Shown here piece by piece: positions 22,673 through 35,410 of a stretch of 64,000 nt of DNA. Both the position numbers and the translations under genes were made by a program. Every line of letters starts with the position of its first letter. Position 1 is the first letter of the stretch. This DNA is from Liolophura sinensis (lineage: Eukaryota; Mollusca; Polyplacophora; Chitonida; Chitonidae), in the NCBI RefSeq assembly GCF_032854445.1, contig NW_027018145.1, positions 1 to 64,000 on the forward strand. Direction: 5' to 3'. The notes under the pieces are model-generated. The model saw nothing but the letters and a program-made list of their open reading frames with translations. It was not told the DNA's origin and searched no databases.

Positions 22673-25600
22673 GTACATAAAAAACACAAGGTACTAGATA
22701 CAGTCTGCTGTAAAAAGTACAACTGATCACTGACCCACATCAATAAGGTTCTAAAAGATGCGGAATTGGCCCAGGCATCGGCAGCTGTTTAAAAAATTGC
22801 AAATTTCCCTGGTTTCCATGGAGTAAGAGCCGTTGCTGGGCACGTGACTATGACATCAATGATCATTCAATTGTCGCTACAGCCAAAAGTATTGGTCGGA
22901 GAGCAACGCGGTTTGCACCATTCGATTTCTCGTCACAAAATACGTCGGATTAGCCTCTTACCAGTAGCACTGGAACAGTTTTTACACTTTTGCATTTTTG
23001 CCTGGTCTTTTTGTTAATTGAAATCGGATACACTGTACTATGCACAATCGCGACTGGTCGTTACTATATTCAACTTTTAACTATACGTTATGTGCCCTTC
23101 GGTAGCCCAGAAGACGTCAAATCTTTGGGCTAAGCCCATTTAACTCATCCAGCAATTGTCTTACTTTTAAGTCCAAGACAATCTCAATGTCTTTATCTAC
23201 GTGTAGAAAAACCACACCATTCGTACATAAAAAACACAATGTACTAGATACAGTCTGCTGTAAAAAGTACAACTGATCACTGAACCACATCTATAAGATT
23301 CTAATAGATGCGGAATTGGGCCAGGCATCGGCAGCTGTTTAAAAAATTGCAAATTTCCCTGGTTTCCATGGAGTAAGAGCCGTTGCTGGGCACGTGACTA
23401 TGACATCAATGATCATTCAATTGTCGCTACAGCCAAAAGTATTGGTCGGAGAGCAACGCGGTTTGCACCATTCGATTTCTCGTAACAAAATACGTCGGAT
23501 TAGCCTCTTACCAGCAGCACTGGAACAGTTTTTCCACTTTTGCATTTTTGCTTGGTCTTTTTGTTAATTTGAAATCGGATACAATCTACTATGTACAATC
23601 GCGACTGGTCATTACTCTATTCAACTTTTGACTGTAAGTTATGTGCCCTTCTGTAGCCCAGAAGACGTCAAATCTTTGGGCTAAGCCCATTTAACTCATC
23701 CAGCAATTGTCTTACTTCTAAGTCCAAGACAATCTCAATGTCTTTATCTACGTGTAGAAAAACCACACCATTTGTACATAAAAAACACAATGTACTAGAT
23801 ACAGTCTGCTGTAAAAAGTACAACTGATCACTGAACCACATCAATAAGGTTCTAAAAGATGCGGAATTGGCCCAGGCATCGGCAGCTGTTTAAAAAATTG
23901 CAAATTTCCCTGGTTTCCATGGAGTAAGAGCCGTTGGTGGGCACGTGACTATGACATCAATGATCATTCAATTGTCGCTACAGCCAAAAGTATTGGTCGG
24001 AGAGCAACGCGGTTTGCACCATTCGATTTCTCGTGACAAAATACGTCGGATTAGCCTCTTTCTAGCAGCACTGGAACAGTTTTTCCACTTTTGCATTTTT
24101 GCCTGATCTTTTTGTTAATTGAAATCGGATACACTGTACTATGCACAATCGAGACTGGTCGTTACTATTTTCAACTTTTAACTATACGTTATGTGCCCTT
24201 CTGTAGCCCAGAAGACGTCAAATCTTTGGGCTAAGCCCATTTAACTCATCCAGCAATTGTCTTACTTTTAAGTCCAAGACAATTTCAATGTCTTTATCTA
24301 CGTGTAGAAAAACCACACCATTCGTACATAAAAAACACAATGTACTAGATACAGTCTGCTGTAAAAAGTACAACTGATCACTGAACCACATCTATAAGGT
24401 TCTAATAGATGCTGAATTGGGCTAGGCATCGGCAGCTGTTTAAAAAATTGCATATTTCCCTGGTTTCCATGGAGTAAGAGCCGTTGCTGGGCACGTGACC
24501 ATGACATCAATGATCATTCAATTGTCGCTACAGCCAAAAGTATTAGTCGGAGAGCAACGCGGTTTGCACCATTCGATTTCTCGTCACAAAATACGTCGGA
24601 TTAGCCTCTTACCAGCAGCACTGGAACAGTTTTTCCACTTTTGCATTTTTGCCTGGTCTTTTTGTTAATTTGAAATCGGATACAATCTACTATGTACAAT
24701 CGCCACTGGTCATGACTATATTCAACTTTTGACTATAAGTTATGTGCCCTTCTGTAGCCCAGAAGACGTCAAATCTTTGGGCTAAACCCATTTAACTCAT
24801 CCAGCAATTGTCTTACTTCTAAGTCCAAGACAATCTCAATGTCTTTATCTACGTGTAGAAAAACCACACCATTTGTACATAAAAAACACAAGGTACTAGA
24901 TACAGTCTGCTGTAAAAAGTACAACTGATCACTGACCCACATCAATAAGGTTCTAAAAGATGCGGAATTGGCCCAGGCATCGGCAGCTGTTTAAAAAATT
25001 GCAAATTTCCCTGGTTTCCATGGAGTAAGAGCCGTTGCTGGGCACGTGACTATGACATCAATGATCATTCAATTGTCGCTACAGCCAAAAGTATTGGTCG
25101 GAGAGCAACGCGGTTTGCACCATTCGATTTCTCGTCACAAAATACGTCGGATTAGCCTCTTACCAGCAGCACTGGAACAGTTTTTCCACTTTTGCATTTT
25201 TGCCTGGTCTTTTTGTTAATTGAAATCGGATACACTGTACTATGCACAATCGCGACTGGTCGTTACTATATTCAACTTTTAACTATACGTTATGTGCCCT
25301 TCGGTAGCCCAGAAGACGTCAAATCTTTGGGCTAAGCCCATTTAACTCATCCAGCAATTGTCTTACTTTTAAGTCCAAGACAATCTCAATGTCTTTATCT
25401 ACGTGTAGAAAAACCACACCATTCGTACATAAAAAACACAAGGTACTAGATACAGTCTGCTGTAAAAAGTACAACTGATCACTGAAAAACATCTATAAGG
25501 TTCTAATAGATGCGGAATTGGGCCAGGCATCGGCAGCTGTTTAAAAAATTGCAAATTTCCCTGGTTTCCATGGAGTAAGAGCCGTTGCTGGGCACGTGAC

Positions 25601-25715
25601 TATGACATCAATGATCATTCAATTGTCGCTACAGCCAAAAGTATTGGTCGGAGAGCAACGCGGTTTGCACCATTCGATTTCTCGTCACAAAATACGTCGG
25701 ATTAGCCTCTTACCA
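22673..25715 (+). repeat. 6-monomer higher-order repeat, copy 2 (period 3,303 bp)
   Basis: Boundaries inside are 22758, 23308, 23859, 24409, 24960 and 25510. It directly follows copy 1 and is almost identical to it across about 3,043 bp, so the duplication is young compared with the rest of the array. Its right end coincides with an extra CCA (TTACCACCAGTAGC at 25711), which looks like the scar of the exchange that ended the copy. Confidence 0.95.
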
Positions 25716-28110
25716 CCAGTAGCACTGGAACAGTTTTTCCACTTTTGCATTTTTGCCTGGTCTTTTTGTTAATTGAAATCGGATACACTGTACTATGCAC
25801 AATCGCGACTTGTCGTTACTATATTCAACTTTTAACTATATGTTATGTGCCCTTCTGTAGCCCAGAAGACGTCAAATCTTTGGTTAAACCCATTAAACTC
25901 ACCCAGCAATTGTCTTACTTCTAAGTCCAAGACAATCTCAATGTCTTTATCTACGTGTAGAAAAACCACACCATTCGTACATAAAAAACACAAGGTACTA
26001 GATACAGTCTGCTGTAAAAAGTACAACTGATCACTGACCCACATCAATAAGGTTCTAAAAGATGCGGAATTGGCCCAGGCATCGGCAGCTGTTTAAAAAA
26101 TTGCAAATTTCCCTGGTTTCCATGGAGTAAGAGCCGTTGCTGGGCACGTGACTATGACATCAATGATCATTCAATTGTCGCTACAGCCAAAAGTATTGGT
26201 CGGAGAGCAACGCGGTTTGCACCATTCGATTTCTCGTGACAAAATACGTCGGATTAGCCTCTTACCAGCAGCACTGGAACAGTTTTTCCACTTTGCATTT
26301 TTGTTTCGTCTTTTTGTTAATTGAAATCGGATACACTGTACTATGCACAATCGCGACTGGTCGTTACTATATTCAACTTTTAACTATACGTTATGTGCCC
26401 TTCTGTAGCCCAGAAGACGTCAAATCTTTGGGCTAAGCCCATTTAACTCACCCAGCAATTGTCTTACTTCTAAGTCCAAGACAATCTCAATGTCTTTATC
26501 TACGTGTAGAAAAACCACACCATTTGTACATAAAAAACACAAGGTACTAGATACAGTCTGCTGTAAAAAGTACAACTGATCACTGAACCACATCTATAAG
26601 GTTCTAAAAGATGCGGAATTGGCCCAGGCATCGGCAGCTGTTTAAAAAATTGCAAATTTCCCTGGTTTCCATGGAGTAAGAGCCGTTGCTGGGCACGTGA
26701 CTATGACATCAATGATCATTCAATTGTCGCTACAGCCAAAATTATTGGTCGGAGAGCAACGCGGTTTGCACCATTCGATTTCTCGTCACAAAATACGTCG
26801 GATTAGCCTCTTTCTAGCAGCACTGGAACAGTTTTTCCACTTTTGCATTTTTGCCTGGTCTTTTTGTTGATTGAAATCGGATACACTGTACTATGCACAA
26901 TCGAGACTGGTCGTTACTATATTCAACTTTTAACTATACGTTATGTGCCCTTCGGTAGCCCAGAAGACGTCAAATCTTTGGGCTAAGCCCATTTAACTCA
27001 TCCAGCAATTGTCTTACTTTTAAGTCCAAGACAATTTCAATGTCTTTATCTACGTGTAGAAAAACCACACCATTCGTACATAAAAAACACAATGTACTAG
27101 ATACAGTCTGCTGTAAAAAGTACAACTGATCACTGAACCACATCTATAAGGTTCTAATAGATGCTGAATTGGGCTAGGCATCGGCAGCTGTTTAAAAAAT
27201 TGCAAATTTCCCTGGTTTCCATGGAGTAAGAGCCGTTGCTGGGAACGTGACCATGACATCAATGATCATTCAATTGTCGCTACAGCCAAAAGTATTAGTC
27301 GGAGAGCAACGCGGTTTGCACCATTCGATTTCTCGTCACAAAATACGTCGGATTAGCCTCTTACCAGCAGCACTGGAACAGTTTTTCCACTTTTGCATTT
27401 TTGCCTGGTCTTTTTGTTAATTTGAAATCGGATACAATCTACTATGTACAATCGCCACTGGTCATGACTATATTCAACTTTTGACTATAAGTTATGTGCC
27501 CTTCTGTAGCCCAGAAGACGTCAAATCTTTGGGCTAAACCCATTTAACTCATCCAGCAATTGTCTTACTTCTAAGTCCAAGACAATCTCAATGTCTTTAT
27601 CTACGTGTAGAAAAACCACACCATTTGTACATAAAAAACACAAGGTACTAGATACAGTCTGCTGTAAAAAGTACAACTGATCACTGACCCACATCAATAA
27701 GGTTCTAAAAGATGCGGAATTGGCCCAGGCATCGGCAGCTGTTTAAAAAATTGCAAATTTCCCTGGTTTCCATGGAGTAAGAGCCGTTGCTGGGCACGTG
27801 ACTATGACATCAATGATCATTCAATTGTCGCTACAGCCAAAAGTATTGGTCGGAGAGCAACGCGGTTTGCACCATTCGATTTCTCGTCACAAAATACGTC
27901 GGATTAGCCTCTTACCAGCAGCACTGGAACAGTTTTTCCACTTTTGCATTTTTGCCTGGTCTTTTTGTTAATTGAAATCGGATACACTGTACTATGCACA
28001 ATCGCGACTGGTCGTTACTATATTCAACTTTTAACTATACGTTATGTGCCCTTCGGTAGCCCAGAAGACGTCAAATCTTTGGGCTAAGCCCATTTAACTC
28101 ATCCAGCAAT
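25716..28110 (+). repeat. Satellite monomers with a partial third copy of the 6-mer unit
   Basis: Boundaries are at 26062, 26611, 27161, 27712 (and 28262 just after). From about 26,810 to about 28,110 the sequence follows 24,055-25,360 at a shift of about 2,752 bp (5 monomers): TTTCTAGCAGC, AATCGAGACTGG, ATGCTGAATTGGGCTAGG (24409 and 27161), TTAGTCGG and ATCGCCACTGG are shared. It differs by GGGAACGTGACC (27241) where others keep the CACGTG site, and GTTGATTG (26867). One base is missing in CACTTTGCAT at about 26290. Confidence 0.85.
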
Positions 28111-28499
28111 TGTCTTACTTTTCAGTCCAAGACAATCTCAATGTCTTTATCTACGTGTAGAAAAACCACAACATTCGTACATAAAAAACACAATGTACTA
28201 GATACAGTCTGCTGTAAAATGTACAACTGATCACTGAACCACATCTATAAGGTTCTAATAGATGCGGAATTGGGCCAGGCATCGGCAGCTGTTAAAAAAA
28301 TTGCAAATTTCCCTGGTTTCCATGGAGTAAGAGCCGTTGCTGGGCACGTGACTATGACATCAATGATCATTCAATTGTCGCTACAGCCAAAAGTATTGGT
28401 CGGAGAGCAACGCGGTTTGCACCATTCGATTTCTCGTAACAAAATACGTCGGATTAGCCTCTTACCAGCAGCACTGGAACAGTTTTTCCACTTTTGCAT

Positions 28500-29050
28500 T
28501 TTTGCCTGGTCTTTTTGTTATTTGAAATCGGATACAATCTACTATGTACAATCGCGACTGGTCATGACTATATTCAACTTTTGACTATAAGTTATGTGCC
28601 CTTCTGTAGCCCAGAAGACGTCAAATCTTTGGGCTAAGGCCATTTAACTCACCCAGCAATTGTCTTACTTCTAAGTCCAAGACAATCTCAATGTCTTTAT
28701 CTACGTGTAGAAAAACCACACCATTCGTACATAAAAAAACACAATGTACTAGATACAGTCTGCTGTAAAAAGTACAACTGATCACTGAACCACATCTATA
28801 AGGTTCTAATAGATGCGGAATTGGGCCAGGCATCGGCATCTGTTAAAAATTGCAAATTTCCCTGGTTCCATGGAGTAAGAGCCGTTGCTGGGCACGTGTC
28901 TATGACATCAATGATCATTCAATTGTGGCTACAGCCAAAAGTATTGGTCGGAGAGCAACGCGGTTTGCACCATTCGATTTCTCGTCACAAAATACGTCGG
29001 ATTAGCCTCTTACCAGTAGCACTGGAACAGTTTTTTCCACTTTTGCATTT
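28500..29050. other. Small cluster of single-base indels
   Basis: GTTATTTGAAATC (28517), AAAAAAACAC (28734), GTTAAAAATTGC (28842), GGTTCCATGG (28864) and CAGTTTTTTCC (29028) are private one-base changes. The matching copy 2,750 bp downstream (31,260-31,800) lacks most of them. Confidence 0.7.
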
Positions 29051-29704
29051 TTGCCTGGTCTTTTTGTTAATTGAAATCGGATACACTGTACTATGCACAA
29101 TCGCGACTGGTCGTTACTATTTTCAACTTTTAACTATATGTTATGTGCCCTTCTGTAGCCCAGAAGAGGTCAAATCTTTGGGCTAAACCCATTAAACTCA
29201 TCCAGCAATTGTCTTACTTCTAAGTCCAAGACAATCTCAATGTCTTTATCTACGTGTAGAAAAACCACACCATTCGTACATAAAAAACACAAGGTACTAG
29301 ATACAGTCTGCTGTAAAAAGTACAACTGATCACTGACCCACATCAATAAGGTTCTAAAAGATGCGGAATTGTCCCAGGCATCGGCAGCTGTTTAAAAAAT
29401 TGCAAATTTCCCTGGTTTCCATGGAGTAAGAGCCGTTGCTGGGCACGTGACTATGACATCAATGATCATTCAATTGTCGCTACAGCCAAAAGTATTGGTC
29501 GGAGAGCAACGCGGTTTGCACCATTCGATTTCTCGTGACAAAATACGTCGGATTAGCCTCTTACCAGCAGCACTGGAACAGTTTTTCCACTTTTGCATTT
29601 TTGTTTCGTCTTTTTGTTAATTGAAATCGGATACACTGTACTATGCACAATCGCGACTGGTCGTTACTATATTCAACTTTTAACTATACGTTATGTGCCC
29701 TTCT

Positions 29705-30943
29705 GTAGCCCAGAAGACGTCAAATCTTTGGGCTAAGCCCATTTAACTCATCCAGCAATTGTCTTACTTTTCAGTCCAAGACAATCTCAATGTCTTTATC
29801 TACGTGTAGAAAAACCACACCATTTGTACATAAAAAACACAAGGTACTAGATACAGTCTGCTGTAAAAAGTACAACTGATCACTGACCCACATCAATAAG
29901 GTTCTAAAAGATGCGGAATTGGCCCAGGCATCGGCAGCTGTTTAGAAAATTGCAAATTTCCCTGGTTTCCATGGAGTAAGAGCCGTTGCTGGGCACGTGA
30001 CTATGACATCAATGATCATTCAATTGTCGCTACAGCCAAAAGTATTGGTCGGAGAGCAACGCGGTTTGCACCATTCGATTTCTCGTCACAAAATACGTCG
30101 GATTAGCCTCTTACCAGTAGCACTGGAACAGTTTTTACACTTTTGCATTTTTGCCTGGTCTTTTTGTTAATTGAAATCGGATACACTGTACTATGCACAA
30201 TCGCGACTGGTCGTTACTATATTCAACTTTTAACTATACGTTATGTGCCCTTCGGTAGCCCAGAAGACGTCAAATCTTTGGGCTAAGCCCATTTAACTCA
30301 TCCAGCAATTGTCTTACTTTTAAGTCCAAGACAATCTCAATGTCTTTATCTACGTGTAGAAAAACCACACCATTCGTACATAAAAAACACAATGTACTAG
30401 ATACAGTCTGCTGTAAAAAGTACAACTGATCACTGAACCACATCTATAAGATTCTAATAGATGCGGAATTGGGCCAGGCATCGGCAGCTGTTTAAAAAAT
30501 TGCAAATTTCCCTGGTTTCCATGGAGTAAGAGCCGTTGCTGGGCACGTGACTATGACATCAATGATCATTCAATTGTCGCTACAGCCAAAAGTATTGGTC
30601 GGAGAGCAACGCGGTTTGCACCTTTCGATTTCTCGTCACAAAATACGTCGGATTAGCCTCTTACCAGCAGCACTGGAACAGTTTTTCCACTTTTGCATTT
30701 TTGCTTGGTCTTTTTGTTAATTTGAAATCGGATACAATCTACTATGTACAATCGGGACTGGTCATTACTATATTCAACTTTTGACTGTAAGTTATGTGCC
30801 CTTCTGTAGCCCAGAAGACGTCAAATCTTTGGGCTAAGCCCATTTAACTCACCCAGCAATTGTCTTACTTCTAAGTCCAAGACAATCTCAATGTCTTTAT
30901 CTACGTGTAGAAAAACCACACCATTTGTACATAAAAAACACAA
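29705..30943 (+). repeat. 1,239-bp segment duplicated from 14,299-15,537, copy 2
   Basis: A block of just over two monomers identical by eye to 14,299-15,537 at a constant shift of 15,406 bp, including the private marks CACCTTTCG (30617) and AATCGGGACTGG (30751). It is surrounded by sequence that does not match the flanks of the other copy, as expected for long-distance conversion or for a remnant of an older large duplication. Confidence 0.9.
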
Positions 30944-33213
30944 GGTACTAGATACAGTCTGCTGTAAAAAGTACAACTGATCACTGAACCACATCTATAA
31001 GGTTCTAAAAGATGCGGAATTGGCCCAGGCATCGGCAGCTGTTTAAAAAATTGCAAATTTCCCTGGTTTCCATGGAGTAAGAGCCGTTGCTGGGCACGTG
31101 ACTATGACATCAATGATCATTCAATTGTCGCTACAGCCAAAATTATTGGTCGGAGAGCAACGCGGTTTGCACCATTCGATTTCTCGTAACAAAATACGTC
31201 GGATTAGCCTCTTACCAGCAGCACTGGAACAGTTTTTCCACTTTTGCATTTTTGCCTGGTCTTTTTGTTAATTTGAAATCGGATACAATCTACTATGTAC
31301 AATCGGGACTGGTCATGACTATATTCAACTTTTGACTATAAGTTATGTGCCCTTCTGTAGCCCAGAAGACGTCAAATCTTTGGGCTAAGCCCATTTAACT
31401 CACCCAGCAATTGTCTTACTTCTAAGTCCAAGACAATCTCAATGTCTTTATCTACGTGTAGAAAAACCACACCATTCGTACATAAAAAACACAATGTACT
31501 AGATACAGTCTGCTGTAAAAAGTACAACTGATCACTGAACCACATCTATAAGGTTCTAATAGATGCGGAATTGGGCCAGGCATCGGCATCTGTTAAAAAA
31601 TTGCATATTTCCCTGGTTTCCATGGAGTAAGAGCCGTTGCTGGGCACGTGTCTATGACATCAATGATCATTCAATTGTCGCTACAGCCAAAAGTATTGGT
31701 CGGAGAGCAACGCGGTTTGCACCATTCGATTTCTCGTCACAAAATACGTCGGATTAGCCTCTTACCAGTAGCACTGGAACAGTTTTTCCACTTTTGCATT
31801 TTTGCCTGGTCTTTTTGTTAATTGAAATCGGATACACTGTACTATGCACAATCGCGACTGGTCGTTACTATATTCAACTTTTAACTATATGTTATGTGCC
31901 CTTCTGTAGCCCAGAAGACGTCAAATCTTTGGGCTAAACCCATTAAACTCACCCAGCAATTGTCTTACTTCTAAGTCCAAGACAATCTCAATGTCTTTAT
32001 CTACGTGTAGAAAAACCACACCATTCGTACATAAAAAACACAAGGTACTAGATACAGTCTGCTGTAAAAAGTACAACTGATCACTGACCCACATCAATAA
32101 GGTTCTAAAAGATGCGGAATTGGCCCAGGCATCGGCAGCTGTTTAAAAAATTGCAAATTTCCCTGGTTTCCATGGAGTAAGAGCCGTTGCTGGGCACGTG
32201 ACTATGACATCAATGATCATTCAATTGTCGCTACAGCCAAAAGTATTGGTCGGAGAGCAACGCGGTTTGCACCATTCGATTTCTCGTGACAAAATACGTC
32301 GGATTAGCCTCTTACCAGCAGCACTGGAACAGTTTTTCCACTTTTGCATTTTTGTTTCGTCTTTTTGTTAATTGAAATCGGATACACTGTACTATGCACA
32401 ATCGCGACTGGTCGTTACTATATTCAACTTTTAACTATACGTTATGTGCCCTTCGGTAGCCCAGAAGACGTCAAATCTTTGGGCTAAGCCCATTTAACTC
32501 ATCCAGCAATTGTCTTACTTTTCAGTCCAAGACAATCTCAATGTCTTTATCTACGTGTAGAAAAACCACACCATTTGTACATAAAAAACACAAGGTACTA
32601 GATACAGTCTGCTGTAAAAAGTACAACTGATCACTGACCCACATCAATAAGGTTCTAAAAGATGCGGAATTGGCCCAGGCATCGGCAGCTGTTTAGAAAA
32701 TTGCAAATTTCCCTGGTTTCCATGGAGTAAGAGCCGTTGCTGGGCACGTGACTATGACATCAATGATCATTCAATTGTCGCTACAGCCAAAAGTATTGGT
32801 CGGAGAGCAACGCGGTTTGCACCATTCGATTTCTCGAGACAAAATACGTCGGATTAGCCTCTTACCAGCAGCACTGGAACAGTTTTTTCCACTTTTGCAT
32901 TTTTGCCTGGTCTTTTTGTTAATTTGAAATCGGATACAATCTACTATGTACAATCGCGACTGGTCATGACTATATTCAACTTTTGACTATAAGTTATGTG
33001 CCCTTCTGTAGCCCAGAAGACGTCAAATCTTTGGGCTAAGCCCATTTAACTCACCCAGCAATTGTCTTACTTTTAAGTCCAAGACAATCTCAATGTCTTT
33101 ATCTACGTGTAGAAAAACCACACCATTCGTACATAAAAAACACAATGTACTAGATACAGTCTGCTGTAAAAAGTACAACTGATCACTGAACCACATCTAT
33201 AAGGTTCTATTAG

Positions 33214-35410
33214 ATGCGGAATTGGGCCAGGCATCGGCAGTTGTTAAAAAATTGCATATTTCCCTGGTTTCCATGGAGTAAGAGCCGTTGCTGGGCACGT
33301 GACTATGACATCAATGATCATTCAATTGTCGCTACAGCCAAAAGTATTGGTCGGAGAGCAACGCGGTTTGCACCATTCGATTTCTCGTGACAAAATACGT
33401 CGGATTAGCCTCTTACCAGTAGCACTGGAACAGTTTTTCCACTTTTGCATTTTTGCCTGGTCTTTTTGTTAATTGAAATCGGATACACTGTACTATGCAC
33501 AATCGCGACTGGTCGTTACTATATTCAACTTTTAACTATACGTTATGTGCCCTTCGGTAGCCCAGAAGACGTCAAATCTTTGGGCTAAGCCCATTTAACT
33601 CATCCAGCAATTGTCTTACTTTTAAGTCCAAGACAATCTCAATGTCTTTATCTACGTGTAGAAAAACCACACCATTCGTACATAAAAAACACAATGTACT
33701 AGATACAGTCTGCTGTAAAAAGTACAACTGATCACTGAACCACATCTATAAGGTTCTAATAGATGCGGAATTGGGCCAGGCATCGGCATCTGTTAAAAAA
33801 TTGCAAATTTCCCTGGTTTCCATGGAGTAAGAGCCGTTGCTGGGCACGTGACTATGACATCAATGATCATTCAATTGTCGCTACAGCCAAAAGTATTGGT
33901 CGGAGAGCAACGCGGTTTGCACCATTCGATTTCTCGTGACAAAATACGTCGGATTAGCCTCTTACCAGTAGCACTGGAACAGTTTTTCCACTTTTGCATT
34001 TTTGCCTTGTCTTTTTGTTAATTGAAATCGGCTACACTGTACTATGCACAATCGCGACTGGTCGTTACCATATTCAACTTTTAACTATACGTTATGTGCC
34101 CTTCGGTAGCCCAGAAGACGTCAAATCTTTGGGCTAAGCCCATTTAACTCATCCAGCAATTGTCTTACTTTTAAGTCCAAGACAATCTCAATGTCTTTAT
34201 CTACGTGTAGAAAAACCACACCATTCGTACATAAAAAACACAATGTACTAGATACAGTCTGCTGTAAAAAGTACAACTGATCACTGAACCACATCTATAA
34301 GGTTCTAATAGATGCGGAATTGGGCCAGGCATCGGCATCTGTTAAAAAATTGCATATTTCCCTGGTTTCCATGGAGTAAGAGCCGTTGCTGGGCACGTGA
34401 CTATGACATCAATGATCATTCAATTGTCGCTACAGCCAAAAGTATTGGTCGGAGAGCAACGCGGTTTGCACCATTCGATTTTTCGTCACAAAATACGTCG
34501 GATTAGCCTCTTACCAGTAGCACTGGAACAGTTTTTCCACTTTTGCATTTTTGCCTGGTCTTTTTGTTAATTGAAATCGGATACACTGTACTATGCACAA
34601 TCGCGACTGGTCGTTACTATATTCAACTTTTAACTATACGTTATGTGCCCTTCGGTAGCCCAGAAGACGTCAAATCTTTGGGCTAAGCCCATTTAACTCA
34701 TCCAGCAATTGTCTTACTTTTAAGTCCAAGACAATCTCAATGTCTTTATCTACGTGTAGAAAAACCACACCATTCGTACATAAAAAACACAATGTACTAG
34801 ATACAGTCTGCTGTAAAAAGTACAACTGATCACTGAACCACATCTATAAGGTTCTAATAGATGCGGAATTGGGCCAGGCATCGGCATCTGTTAAAAAATT
34901 GCATATTTCCCTGGTTTCCATGGAGTAAGAGCCGTTGCTGGGCACGTGACTATGACATCAATGATCATTCAATTGTCGCTACAGCCAAAAGTATTGGTCG
35001 GAGAGCAACGCGGTTTGCACCATTCGATTTCTTGTGACAAAATACGTCGAATTAGCCTCTTACCAGCAGCACTCGAACAGTTTTTCCACTTTTGCATTTT
35101 TGCCTGGTCTTTTTGTTAATTTGAAATCGGATACAATCTACTATGTACAATCGCGACTGGTCATGACTATATTCAACTTTTGACTATAAGTTATGTGCCC
35201 TTCTGTAGCCCAGAAGACGTCAAATCTTTGGGCTAAGCCCATTTAACTCACCCATCAATTGTCTTACTTTTAAGTCCAAGACAATCTCAATGTCTTTATC
35301 TACGTGTAGAAAAACCACACCATTCGTACATAAAAAACACAATGTACTAGATACAGTCTGCTGTAAAAAGTACAACTTATCACTGAACCACATCTATAAG
35401 GTTCTAATAG
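33214..35410 (+). repeat. Locally near-monomeric satellite tract
   Basis: Boundaries are at 33214, 33763, 34312 and 34861. Successive 549-bp monomers share the same tail and the GGCATCTGTT leader mark (33783, 34331, 34881), so one-monomer steps are as good as multimer steps here. Bodies still alternate in patches: GCCTTGTC with GGCTAC and GTTACCATA (about 34005-34070), CGATTTTTCGTC (34480). Those patches recur at 36,754 and 37,228, a 5-monomer shift of about 2,749. Confidence 0.82.

Larger units (their letters stand above)
28111..33213 (+). repeat. Satellite monomers with 5-monomer (2,751 bp) repeat
   Basis: Boundaries are at 28262, 28813, 29361, 29911, 30461, 31012, 31563, 32112 and 32662. 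The run 28,813-29,910 recurs as 31,563-32,661: GGCATCTGTT (28833 and 31583), GTGTCTATGAC (28897 and 31649) and TTTGTTTCGTC (29602 and 32353) are shared at a shift of 2,750-2,752. TTTGTTTCGTC also occurs at 26301, 6 monomers upstream, so 5- and 6-monomer shifts coexist. Within the run lies the distant copy of 14,299-15,537. Confidence 0.86.
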
